Below, one piece after another: positions 22,891-32,300 of a DNA stretch of 41,618 nucleotides. This DNA is from Streptomyces himastatinicus ATCC 53653 (lineage in GTDB: Bacteria; Actinomycetota; Actinomycetes; Streptomycetales; Streptomycetaceae). The translations under genes and the position numbers were made by a program. How positions within the stretch are numbered: the first letter of the stretch is position 1; each line of letters begins with the position of its first letter. The stretch lies in the NCBI RefSeq assembly GCF_000158915.1, contig NZ_GG657754.1:9781273-9822890 (forward strand). The letters run 5' to 3'. The notes below the pieces were generated by a model. It worked only from the letters and a program-made list of their open reading frames with translations. It did not search any database and was not told the origin of the DNA.

Positions 22891-24261
22891 TCACACGGGT
22901 TGGCGCGGGATGGTGGCGTCGGCCGGGGTGTTCAGATCACGGTCCAGGGTTTCCGGGGTTATCCGAGTCGTGATGAGACTCACCGCCGCGACCACCGTCA
23001 TGTAGACAGCGACCGGTATCCAGGAGCCGGTGAACGCGGTCAGCAGGGCGCTACAGATGAGCGGTGCGACGCCACCGCCGATCACCGAGGAGAACTCCCG
23101 GCCCAGGGCGACCCCGGCGTAGCGGTAGCGGTTCCCGAACAGCTCGGGGAAGTAGCTCATGTGCACGCCGACCAGACCCTGGCAGGCCAGGATGAAGCCG
23201 ACCGCGATCGCCACCACGATGGCCACCTCGGAGCCGGAGTTCAGCGCGATGAACGTCGGGGCGGGCAGCAGCACCATGGCGCTGAGGATCAACGTACACA
23301 CCGGGCGCCGTCCCAGACGGTCCGAGAGAGCGCCGAACGCGATGGCCGCCACGCCGCCGCACAGGGAACCGATCAGCAGCACCTCGGGCACGAAGCTCTT
23401 CTCGACGCCCACGCTGGACACCAGGTAGGAGGCCATGAACACCTGGTAGGTGTACGACTGTGTGCTGACCCCGAAGTTCATGAGGATCACCAGCAGCAGG
23501 GGCTTGCGGCCGTGTTTGAAGACCTCCTTGACCGGTGAGGCGGGCCGCTCGTGCTGGGCCTTCAGCTCCTGGAACACCGGGCTCTCGTGCAGCTTGCGAC
23601 GCATGATCATGGCGGCCGCGGTCACCAGGATGCTGCTGGCGAAGACCACCCGCCAGCCCCAGGACATCAGGGCGTCATCGGGGAGTTGCTGGGCGAGCAT
23701 CCAGGCCACCGCGCCCAGCGCGGTGCCGAGCGCCGCCCCCGTCATGACCAGGGATGACAACCTGCCGCGCCGCCCTGGGGCGGCCGTTTCGGTGAGCAAG
23801 GTGGCGCCCCCGGCCTGCTCGGCGCCCGCGCCGAAGCCCTGGGCCATGCGGCAGATCAGCAGCAGGATCGGGGCGAGGATGCCCACCGTCCCGTACGTCG
23901 GGAGCAGACCGATGGCGAGGGTGGAGCCGCCCATCAGGAACAGGGTGGCGATCAGCACCCACTTGCGGCCGAGGCGGTCCCCGAAACGGGAGAAGAAGAG
24001 CCCGCCCAGCGGCCGGGCCGCGAAGCCGACGGCGTAGGTGCTGAAGCTGGCGAGGAGGCCCACGGACGCCGAGACATTGGGGAAGAACAGATCGCTGAAG
24101 ATCAGCGCCGAGGCGGTGCCGTAGATGACGAAGTCGTACTGTTCGAGCGCGGTGCCGACCAGACCGGCCCAGGCCGCGCGGCGTACCGCCTGGGGGTCGG
24201 CGGGCGGTTCACCGGTCGGGGTGGTGGCGGGTGGCGGGGGAGTGGCGGTGTTGCTCTCCAT
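22891..24261 (-). CDS. MFS transporter, metabolite:H+ symporter (MHS) family
   Basis: A 456-residue twelve-helix MFS carrier. The MHS signatures are clear: GTALEQYDFVIYGTASALIF in helix 1, FAARPLGGLFFSRFGDRLGRKWVL between helices 2 and 3, RMAQGFGAGAEQAGGATLL in helix 4, and FGALSDRLGRRP in the central repeat. This family carries organic acids (2-oxoglutarate, shikimate, proline/betaine). ATG at 24259-24261 has a strong AAGGAGG site at eight bases. It is the last gene of the LacI-dehydrogenase-ManD-mannitol dehydrogenase run, about 100 bp after its neighbour, so import of a sugar acid is likely (inference). Confidence 0.88.
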   Translation of the reverse strand: MESNTATPPPPATTPTGEPPADPQAVRRAAWAGLVGTALEQYDFVIYGTASALIFSDLFFPNVSASVGLLASFSTYAVGFAARPLGGLFFSRFGDRLGRKWVLIATLFLMGGSTLAIGLLPTYGTVGILAPILLLICRMAQGFGAGAEQAGGATLLTETAAPGRRGRLSSLVMTGAALGTALGAVAWMLAQQLPDDALMSWGWRVVFASSILVTAAAMIMRRKLHESPVFQELKAQHERPASPVKEVFKHGRKPLLLVILMNFGVSTQSYTYQVFMASYLVSSVGVEKSFVPEVLLIGSLCGGVAAIAFGALSDRLGRRPVCTLILSAMVLLPAPTFIALNSGSEVAIVVAIAVGFILACQGLVGVHMSYFPELFGNRYRYAGVALGREFSSVIGGGVAPLICSALLTAFTGSWIPVAVYMTVVAAVSLITTRITPETLDRDLNTPADATIPRQPV

Positions 24262-24361
24262 GATCCATGCCTCCTTGAACGGATCGGAGCGGAATCGGGC
24301 AGGGCGAAGCAGGGGCAGTGGCGGGGACGGGGGACGAAGGGGGACGAGGGTGGTCGCGGTG

Positions 24362-25894
24362 TCAGGCGGTCCGGCCACCGGTGGCATCGGCCGCCGCCGC
24401 GGCGGGGCCGTGCCGGACGATGATGTCGATGAGGTCGGCGATCCGGGCGGTGAAGGCCGGATGGTCCGTCAGGTGGTCGCCGAGCAGCCCGCTCTCCAGC
24501 ACGGCCTCGACGAACGCGGTACGGGGCCCGGTCGGCGCGGACCGCGCGAGGCCGGCCAGCGGCTCGCGCGCCGGATCGGCCATCGCGGCCGCCTGGGGCC
24601 CGGGTGAGAAGCCGGACGGCGGTGCCACACAGCACAGATACGCGGCCACGGTCAGAGCCAGATGGTGGGGCATCCGCCCGGCCCGCAGATGGAGCAGGGC
24701 CGGTTCCGGCACCCGCTGGCGGAGCTTGACCGAGCCGTCCGAGCCGACCTGCCGGGTGCGGTGGCCCAGCGCGGTGTTGGCCCAGCGGTCGAACAACTGC
24801 CCTATGTATTCCTCCAGTTCGATGTCGGCGGGCACGGTGAGGCTCGGCAGATAGTCGTCGTGGAGCACGCTGCGCGCGGCCTCGGCGATGAACGGCCGGG
24901 CGATGGCGTCCGGGATGGTCTCCCGCCCGTCCAGCGCGCCGAGATAGGCGATGAGCGAATGGGTGCCGTTGAGCAGCCGCAGCTTCAGCAGCTCGTACGG
25001 TTCCACATCGTCCGTGAACAGCGCTCCGCCGTGTTCCCAGCGCGGACGGCCCGCGGCGAAACGATCCTCCATGACCCACATGGAGAACGGTTCGGCCGGT
25101 ACGGGAACGGTGTCGCGTACCCCGAGGCGGTCGGCGACCGCGTCACGGTACACATCGGTGGTCGCGGGCACGATCCGGTCGACCATGGAGCTGGGGAACG
25201 TCACCGAACGCGCCAGCCACGGCAGCAGCTCCTCGCGCTCCGCGGCCGGGAGCGCCTCGGTGAACTCGTGCACCAGCCGCCGGGTCTGGGCCCCGTTGCC
25301 CACCAGGTTGTCGCAGCTGAGCACCGTCAGCGGCCGGGCGTGGGTGCGGACCCGGCGCTGGAGCCCGCGCACGATCCGCCCGATGGTGGTCCGGGGCGGG
25401 CCGTCACCGCGCAGATCGGCCCGCACCGCGGGGGAGTCGAGGTCGAGGCCGTGGGTGCGCGGGGAAAAGGTGTAGCCGTGCTCGGTGACCGTCAGGGTGA
25501 CGATGGCCGTACCGGGCGCCGCCAGCGCGTCCTGGACCTCGTCCGGCTGTTCCGCGGCCACCAGCGCCCCGGTGTGCACCGCGGGCACGCTGACCCGGGT
25601 GCCGGAGGGGGAGATCTCCACCACCGCGTAGCGCAGTTGCTGCTCGCGCAGTGCCTCGGCCACGGTGACGGAGCGTCCGGCGACCCCGAGGATGCCCCAG
25701 GGGCCGTCGGTGTGGTCCAGCGCGGCCGCGGTGTGGACGGCCTGGTGGGCGCGGTGGAAGTTACCGAGCCCCAGATGCACGATGCCGGTCTCGGTGGGCG
25801 GCCGCCGCGGAGTGAGCACGGACGCCGCGGCGGTGCTGCGGTCCAGGCGCGGCAGACGCGCAGGGGTGGCCAGCGTGGTGGGGGGTGTGGTCAT
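24362..25894 (-). CDS. Mannitol dehydrogenase family protein (fructuronate reductase-like)
   Basis: A 510-residue polyol-specific long-chain dehydrogenase. GLGNFHRAHQ (42-51) binds NAD, CDN lies at 194-196, and the catalytic K-x4-N-x2-H set is K304, N309, H312 (LLKLRLLNGTHSLIAYLG). Family members interconvert mannitol and fructose, or D-fructuronate and D-mannonate (UxuB). A ManD-type mannonate dehydratase gene directly upstream makes the second reaction the better guess. ATG at 25892-25894 has GAGG nine bases upstream, 11 bp after the ManD stop. Confidence 0.88.
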   Translation of the reverse strand: MTTPPTTLATPARLPRLDRSTAAASVLTPRRPPTETGIVHLGLGNFHRAHQAVHTAAALDHTDGPWGILGVAGRSVTVAEALREQQLRYAVVEISPSGTRVSVPAVHTGALVAAEQPDEVQDALAAPGTAIVTLTVTEHGYTFSPRTHGLDLDSPAVRADLRGDGPPRTTIGRIVRGLQRRVRTHARPLTVLSCDNLVGNGAQTRRLVHEFTEALPAAEREELLPWLARSVTFPSSMVDRIVPATTDVYRDAVADRLGVRDTVPVPAEPFSMWVMEDRFAAGRPRWEHGGALFTDDVEPYELLKLRLLNGTHSLIAYLGALDGRETIPDAIARPFIAEAARSVLHDDYLPSLTVPADIELEEYIGQLFDRWANTALGHRTRQVGSDGSVKLRQRVPEPALLHLRAGRMPHHLALTVAAYLCCVAPPSGFSPGPQAAAMADPAREPLAGLARSAPTGPRTAFVEAVLESGLLGDHLTDHPAFTARIADLIDIIVRHGPAAAAADATGGRTA

Positions 25895-25905
25895 GGGGGA
25901 GATCC

Positions 25906-27139
25906 TCACCAATCCGTCATCGAGCCGTCGCGCCGTCGCGCGACCGGCAGGTAGGCGGGTTCGTACGGAAAACGGGCGGCGAGCGTTTCGTCCACCTCGA
26001 CCCCGAGGCCGGGCTGGTCGCCGGGGTGCAGATGTCCGTCGGCGTAGGACCACGCGTGCCCGAACACCTCGTGCACGAGCGGTTCGTAGCCCATGTACTC
26101 CTGGGATGGCGAAGTTCGGCGTGGCCAGGCCCACGTGCAGCGACGCGGCCAGCGCCACCGGGGACACGTCCGAGGGGCCGTGCGGGCCGAGCCGTATCTG
26201 CCAGATCTCGGCGAGGGCCGCGATCCGCCGCAGATGGCTGATCCCGCCCGCGTGGCTCACACAGGTCCGTACGAAGTCGATCAGCTGCTCGGTGATCAGC
26301 GACTGGCATTCCCAGACCGTGTTGAACACCTCGCCGATCGCCAGCGGCACGGTGGTGTGCTGCCGTACGTGCCGCAGCACCTGCTGGTTCTCCGCGGGGG
26401 TGACGTCCTCCAGCCAGAACAGGTCCACGTCCTCCAGCGCGCGCCCGAGCCGCGCGGCCTGGCCGGGGGTGAGCCGGTGGTGCGCATCGTGCAGCAGCTT
26501 CAGTTCGGGCCCGACATGGTCCCGTACGGCGGTGAGCACCTTCGGCGCGTGCCGGAGGTAGGCGTCGGTGTCCCACACCTCCTCCACCGGAGCGGCGCCG
26601 CGCCCGGCCGGTTCGTACCCCCGGCCGCTCCGGCTCACCCCGTACACCGTGTCCAGGCCGGGGACACCGCTCTGCGCCCGCACCGCGCGGAACCCCTCCT
26701 CGCGCCGGGCGTCGATCGACTCCAGCAGCTGCGGCACGTCCCAGCCGGTGGCATGGGTGTACGTGAGGATCCGGTCGCGGACCGCGCCGCCCAGCAGCTG
26801 GTAGACGGGCTGGCCGGTGGTCTTGCCCTTGATGTCCCACAGCGCCATGTCCACCGCGCCGATGGACGTCATCGTCACCGGGCCGCGCCGCCAGTAGACC
26901 CCGCGGTAGAGGTACTGCCAGGTGTCCTCGACGCGTGCCGGGTCACGGCCGATGAGCAGTGGGGCCACATGGTCCCGCAGATACGAGGCGACGGCCAGCT
27001 CACGGCCGTTGAGCGTGGCGTCGCCCCAGCCGACGAGGCCCTCGGCGGTGGTGATCTTGAGCGTGATGAAGTTGCGGCCGGGGCTGGTGATCAGCACCTC
27101 GGCGGCGGTGATGGTGTCGCTCTTGGGCGTGGTGCTCAT
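25906..27139 (-). pseudogene. Mannonate dehydratase (ManD)-type enolase superfamily gene with one frameshift
   Basis: Starting at ATG 27137-27139, residues 1-350 form an enolase-superfamily enzyme of the ManD/RspA group. The substrate loop is AQSGVPGLDTVYGVSR (155-170), metal ligands are D218 (HDAHH), E244 (WLED) and E270 (IGEVFN), and GPHGPSD follows. After ATPNFAI the frame breaks. The expected QEYMGYEPLVHEVFGHAW... SMTDW with its stop at 25906 lies in the next frame. Removing one G of the GGG at 26103-26105 restores about 410 residues, the normal family length. Everything else is conserved, so a sequencing error is at least as likely as a real mutation. Product: D-mannonate to 2-keto-3-deoxy-D-gluconate. 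Its start overlaps the stop of the upstream dehydrogenase (ATGA). Confidence 0.85.
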
Positions 27140-28134
27140 CGGGCCACCGCCACCACGTTGCGCAGCGGCTCGCCGCCGGCCAGCCGGCCGATGTTGGCGG
27201 TGATGTCGGCGGCGCGGCGGATGAAGGTCTGGCGGGTGAGGCCGGAGGAGTGGGGGGTCATCAGTACGTTGTCCAGCGTCTCGAAGGGATGCCTGCTGGG
27301 GGCGCCGGTGTGTCCGCTCGTCGGGTACTGGTACCAGACGTCGAGCGCCGCGGCCCCGATGGTGTGGGTGCGCAAGCCCTTGTACAGCGCGTCCTCGTCC
27401 ACGACGGGGCCGCGGCCGACATGGACCAGCACCGCGGAGGAGCGCATCCGGGACAGCTCGGCCTCGCCGATGAGCCCGGTGGTCTCCGGTGTGTGGGGCG
27501 CCGACACCACGACCACGTCGGAGGTGTCCAGCAGTGCGCCGAGGTCGTCGATGGTCCCGGACCAGGTCAGCCCCTCGGCCGCCGCGTCCACCTCGCCCCG
27601 CCGGGTGACCGCCACGCCGCTCGCGCCGAACGCCCGGAACCCCTGCCAGCAGCGGGCGCCGATGTGGCCGAAGCCGACGAAGCCGATGGTGGCCGCGGAC
27701 AGCGAGTCCATCCAGGGGGAGCGGGGATCGTGTGCGGGGGAGTCCCACACCGCGCGGCGCAGCGCGTCGTGCTGGCGCAGAAAGCCGCGCCGCAGCAGGA
27801 TCGCGGCCGATACGGCGTATTCGGCGATCGCGTCCTCGTGGTGGAAGGTGTTGGCCACCTGCGTGCCGGGCGGCAGCGCGGTCAGGTCGATCTTGTCGGT
27901 CCCCGCACCGGCCGTGTGGACCAGCCGGAGCCGGGTGGCGAGGGCGGCCGTCCGGGCGGTGCACTGCCCCGCCACCAGCACGTCCGCGTGCGGCACCGCG
28001 GCCTCGACCGCCTCGGTGTCCCGGGGTTCGGGCCAGCTGACGACCGTACCCTCCGGAAGGGCGGCCTCGAACTCGGCACGCAGCGGACGCAGATTGGCGT
28101 CGGCGACCACCACGGTCAGCGGCTCCGCGGTCAT
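27136..28134 (-). CDS. D-2-hydroxyacid dehydrogenase family protein
   Basis: A 332-residue NAD-linked enzyme of the D-isomer-specific 2-hydroxyacid dehydrogenase family. The Rossmann motif GFGHIG lies at 154-159, followed by HTPETTGLI, the substrate-binding Arg241 (VGRGPVVDEDAL) and the catalytic His295 (TPHSSG). The usual Glu of the LDVF-x-x-EP motif is replaced: here the segment is LDVWYQYP with Tyr270 in that place, suggesting an altered proton relay or substrate. It is coupled by ATGA overlaps to the LacI gene before it and the ManD gene after it. A role in 2-oxo/2-hydroxy sugar acid metabolism is inferred from this setting. Confidence 0.88.
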   Translation of the reverse strand: MTAEPLTVVVADANLRPLRAEFEAALPEGTVVSWPEPRDTEAVEAAVPHADVLVAGQCTARTAALATRLRLVHTAGAGTDKIDLTALPPGTQVANTFHHEDAIAEYAVSAAILLRRGFLRQHDALRRAVWDSPAHDPRSPWMDSLSAATIGFVGFGHIGARCWQGFRAFGASGVAVTRRGEVDAAAEGLTWSGTIDDLGALLDTSDVVVVSAPHTPETTGLIGEAELSRMRSSAVLVHVGRGPVVDEDALYKGLRTHTIGAAALDVWYQYPTSGHTGAPSRHPFETLDNVLMTPHSSGLTRQTFIRRAADITANIGRLAGGEPLRNVVAVAR

Positions 28135-29165
28135 GGTGTGTCCTTCCCCGCCGCCACCGCGGCCCCTACCGGAGCGGAGTGCGCCGGGCCGGTGGACCCG
28201 CGCACGATGAGCTGGGTGGGCAGCCGCAGGGTGCGGGGCATCTGCCGTTCGCCGCCGAGGACCTGCCCCAGCAGCTCGTGGCTGAGCGCCCCGGCCCGGG
28301 CCATCGGCACCGCGATGCTGGTCAGGGACGGCTGCGCCACTTCGGCGAACGGGATGTCGTCGACGCCGATGACGCTCAGCCGCTCGGGAACGCTCAGCCC
28401 CAGCGCCCGGGCGCCGGAGATCACGCCCAGGGCCATCAGATCGTTGTGCGCGATCACGGCGGACGCCCCCGATGCCATGACGCTCGCCGCGGCGGCCGTG
28501 CCGCCCGCCACCGTCTCCGACTGCCAGCCCAGCAACTCCAGCTCAAGACCGGCGCGTTCGGTCTCGGAGCGGATCAGCGCGACCCGGTGCGCGTTGGACC
28601 ACGAGCGCTGCATGCCCTGTACGTAGGCGATCCGCCGATGGCCGAGCGCGGCCAGGTATTCCACGGCCTGGCGCATCCCGTGGGCGGCGTCGGCGATCAC
28701 ACAGTCGGCGCCGGCCGTCTCCCGGTTGACCAGTACGACGGGGGTCCGTCCGCACAGGTCCAGGACCTCGTCCGCCTCCAGCCGGGGCGAGCACACGATC
28801 AGCCCGTCCGCCTGACCCGTCATATGCGCGATCACCTCGCGCTCCCGGTCCGGGCTCAGATCGGTGTCGGCCAGCACGACGGTCTGCCGACGGCGCCAGC
28901 CCTCGCCCTGGGCGGCCTTCACGAAGGCCCCGAAGACGGGGTTGGCGATGTCGGGGACGACGACGGCGACCGTGGCGGTCTCCGTGTCGGCGGGGCTCTC
29001 GGCGGCACGGGCGGCCACCGGTGGTTCGTATCCCAGCTCTTGGGCAACGGCCAGGATCTTGCGCAAGGTCTGCGGTCCGAGCCGGTCCGGGTTGCTGAAC
29101 GCCCGGGAGGCCGTGGACAGCGCCACGTTGGCGCTTTTGGCGACGTCGGTGAGGGTGGGGGCCAT
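28131..29165 (-). CDS. LacI family transcriptional regulator
   Basis: A 344-residue LacI-type repressor. The HTH is PTLTDVAKSANVALSTASRAFSNPDRLGPQTLRKILAVAQELGYEP (3-50), with the hinge helix at about 46-55. The periplasmic-binding-like domain follows (VAVVVPDIANPVFGAFVKAA, VIAHNDLMALGVISGARALGL, IGVDDIPFAEVAQPSLTSI). It is the first gene of a coupled run with the dehydrogenase, ManD and mannitol dehydrogenase genes and so probably autoregulates the whole operon, released by a sugar acid intermediate. Two short symmetric sites upstream are the likely operators. Confidence 0.93.
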   Translation of the reverse strand: MAPTLTDVAKSANVALSTASRAFSNPDRLGPQTLRKILAVAQELGYEPPVAARAAESPADTETATVAVVVPDIANPVFGAFVKAAQGEGWRRRQTVVLADTDLSPDREREVIAHMTGQADGLIVCSPRLEADEVLDLCGRTPVVLVNRETAGADCVIADAAHGMRQAVEYLAALGHRRIAYVQGMQRSWSNAHRVALIRSETERAGLELELLGWQSETVAGGTAAAASVMASGASAVIAHNDLMALGVISGARALGLSVPERLSVIGVDDIPFAEVAQPSLTSIAVPMARAGALSHELLGQVLGGERQMPRTLRLPTQLIVRGSTGPAHSAPVGAAVAAGKDTP

Positions 29166-29227
29166 GGCGGCCCGCTACCGGCGTGAGGAGAGGTTGCGGG
29201 TGAACGACATAGTGCATGGTGTTCACC

Positions 29228-29251
29228 GTTGCGCAACCTTGTCAACGGTTG
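29228..29251. promoter_or_regulatory. Probable LacI-family operators upstream of the regulator gene
   Basis: GTTGCGCAAC (29228-29237) is a perfect palindrome with the central CG typical of LacI-family sites. CAACGGTTG (29243-29251) is a second symmetric half-site pair with a single central base, one half-turn-and-a-bit away. Both lie 63-86 bp upstream of the LacI start. Confidence 0.65.
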
Positions 29252-29266
29252 CCGAAGTATTGGCAA

Positions 29267-29308
29267 GGCCCCGGTCCGGTGGCCTGAATCTTCCACCGGA
29301 CCGGGGCC
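29267..29308 (-). terminator. 16-bp hairpin terminator downstream of pyruvate carboxylase
   Basis: GGCCCCGGTCCGGTGG (29267-29282) pairs perfectly with CCACCGGACCGGGGCC (29293-29308), loop CCTGAATCTT. It begins 28 bp beyond the pyc stop and insulates the LacI promoter from pyc transcription. Confidence 0.85.
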
Positions 29309-29336
29309 GTGCGGCTCTGCCTCGTGAGGCTCCGCC

Positions 29337-32300
29337 TCAGCCGAGGTCGACCAGCAGGTCACCGCCCTCCACCTGCTGGATGGTGTTGATGGCCACCCGG
29401 GAGACCCGGCCGGCCTTCGGCGCGGCGATGGTGGCCTCCATCTTCATCGCCTCGATGGTGGCCACGGTGGCACCCGCCTCGACCTGGTCGCCCTCGGCGA
29501 CGGTCAGCGTCACCACCCCGGCGAACGGCGCGGCCACATGGCCCGGGTTGCTCTTGTCGGCCTTCTCGGTGGCCGGGATGTCGGAGGCCGCCGAGGTGTC
29601 CCGGACCTGGATCGGGCGCAGTTGGCCGTTCAGGGTGGACATCACCGTACGCATGCCGCGCTCGTCGGCCTCGCCGATGGCCTCCAGCTCGATGAGGAGC
29701 CGCACTCCGGGCTCCAGGTCCACCGCGTACTCCTTCCCCGGGCGGATCCCGTAGAAGAAGTCCTTGCTGTCCAGCACGCTGGTGTCGCCGAACGTCTCCC
29801 GGTGGGTCTCGAACTCCTTCGTCGGGCCGGGGAACAGCAGCCGGTTCAGGGTCCGGCGGCGGTCGTCGGCGAGGTGCTGCCGGTCCTCGGCGGACAGCTC
29901 CTCCGTCGTGGGCTTGGCCTCCGCGCGGCCCTCCAGCGCCTTGGTGCGGAAGGGCTCCGGCCAGCCGCCGGGCGGGTTGCCCAGCTCGCCGCGCAGGAAG
30001 CCGATCACCGAGTCCGGGATGTCGAACTTGTTGGGCTCGGCCTTGAAGTCCTCCGGCGACACCCCGGCGCCCACCAGGTGCAGCGCGAGGTCGCCGACGA
30101 CCTTCGAGGACGGGGTGACCTTGACCAGGTGGCCGAGCATGCGGTCGGCGGCGGCGTACATCGCCTCGATGTCCTCGAAGCGGTCGCCGAGGCCCAGCGC
30201 GATGGCCTGGGTGCGCAGGTTGGACAGCTGGCCGCCGGGGATCTCGTGGTGGTACACCCGCCCGGTCGGCGAGGCGAGGCCCGCCTCGAACGGTGCGTAG
30301 ATCTTGCGCACGCTCTCCCAGTACGGCTCCAGCCCGCCGATCGCCTCCAGATCGAGCCCGGTGGGCCGCTCGGAGTGGTCGGTGGCGGCCACGATCGCCG
30401 ACAGCGAGGGCTGTGAGGTGGTGCCCGCCATGGACGCCACCGCCCCGTCCACCGCGTCCGCGCCCGCCTGGATCGCGGCCAGATAGGTGGCGAGCTGTCC
30501 GCCCGCGGTGTCATGGGTGTGGAGGTGCACCGGCAGGTCGAACTCCCGGCGCAGCGCGGACACCAGCTTCGCGGCGGCCGGGGCGCGCAGCAGCCCCGCC
30601 ATGTCCTTGATGGCCAGCACATGCGCGCCCGCGTCCACGATCTGCTCGGCGAGCCGCAGATAGTAGTCCAGGGTGTACAGCTTCTCCGACGGATCGGACA
30701 GATCGCTGGTGTAGCACAGCGCCACCTCGGCGACCGCGGTGCCGGTGTCCCGTACCGCCTCGATGGCGGGCCGCATCTGCCCGATGTCGTTGAGCGCGTC
30801 GAAGATCCGGAAGATGTCGATGCCGGTGGCGGTGGCCTCGTGGACGAAGGCGTCCGTCACCTCGGTGGGGTACGGGGTGTACCCGACGGTGTTGCGGCCG
30901 CGCAGCAGCATCTGGAGACAGATGTTGGGCACCGCCTCGCGCAGCGCCGCCAGCCGCTCCCAGGGGTCCTCGGCGAGGAACCGCAGCGCCACGTCGTAGG
31001 TGGCGCCGCCCCAGCACTCCAGCGACAGCAGCTGCGGCACGGTGTGCGCCACCGCCGGGGCCACGGCGAGGAGGTCCTTGGTGCGCACGCGGGTGGCCAG
31101 CAGCGACTGGTGCGCGTCCCGGAACGTGGTGTCGGTGACCCCGATCCGCGGCGACTCGCGCAGCCACCGGGCGAACCCCTCCGGGCCCAGCTCGGTGAGG
31201 GTCTGCTTGGACCCGGCGGGCGGCGCCCCGCCCGGTACCTGCGGCAGCTTCCCGGACGCGTCGATCAGCTGGGGCCGGGGGCCGTGCGGCTTGTTGACCG
31301 TGGTGTCGGCGAGATAGGTGAGCAGCTTGGTGCCGCGGTCGGCGGAGTGCCGCGCGGTCAGCAGATGCGGCCGCTCCTCGATGAACGACGTGGTGACGTT
31401 CCCGGCCCGGAAGTCCGGGTCGTCCAGCACGGCCTGGAGGAACGGAACGTTGGTGGACACCCCGCGGATACGGAACTCGGCCACGGCGCGCCGGGCCCGC
31501 CCGATCGCGTGGTCGAAGTCGCGGCCCCGGCAGGTCAGCTTCACCAGCATCGAGTCGAAGTGCGCGCTGATCTCGGCGCCGGCGTGGGTGGTGCCGCCGT
31601 CGAGGCGGATGCCCGAGCCGCCCGGCGAGCGGTAGGCGCTGATCATGCCGATGTCCGGGCGGAAGCCGTTGGCCGGGTCCTCGGTGGTGATCCGGCACTG
31701 GAGCGCGGCGCCGCGCAGATAGACGGTCTCCTGCGACAGACCGAGGTCGGGCAGGGTCTCCCCGCTGGCGATCCGCATCTGCGACTGGACGAGGTCGACA
31801 TCGGTGATCTCCTCGGTCACCGTGTGCTCGACCTGGATCCGCGGGTTCATCTCGATGAAGACGTGGTTGCCGTCGCGGTCCAGCAGGAATTCCACCGTGC
31901 CCGCGTTGCGGTAGCCGATCTCCCGGGCGAACTTCACCGCGTCCCCGCAGATCCGCTCGCGCAGCTCCGGGTCGAGGTGGGGCGCGGGCGCCATCTCGAT
32001 GACCTTCTGGTGGCGGCGCTGGAGCGAACAGTCGCGCTCGAACAGGTGCATGACATTGCCCTCGGCATCGGCGAGGATCTGCACCTCGATGTGGCGGGGC
32101 TCGACGACCGCCTTCTCCAGGAAGACCGTCGGGTCGCCGAACGCCGACTCGGCCTCGCGGGCCGCCGCCTCGATCGACTCGCGCAGCAGCCGGGGCTCCT
32201 CGACCCGCCGCATCCCGCGCCCGCCACCGCCCGCGACGGCCTTGACGAACACCGGGAAGCCCAGCTCCTCCGCCGCCCGTACCAGCTCGTCCACGTCCGA

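Noticed and set aside
24362..27964. A single 1200-codon minus-strand frame covering several enzymes
   Set aside because: It looks like a giant fusion only because the ManD frameshift lets its frame run into the mannitol dehydrogenase frame and it begins inside the hydroxyacid dehydrogenase gene. The parts are separate genes.
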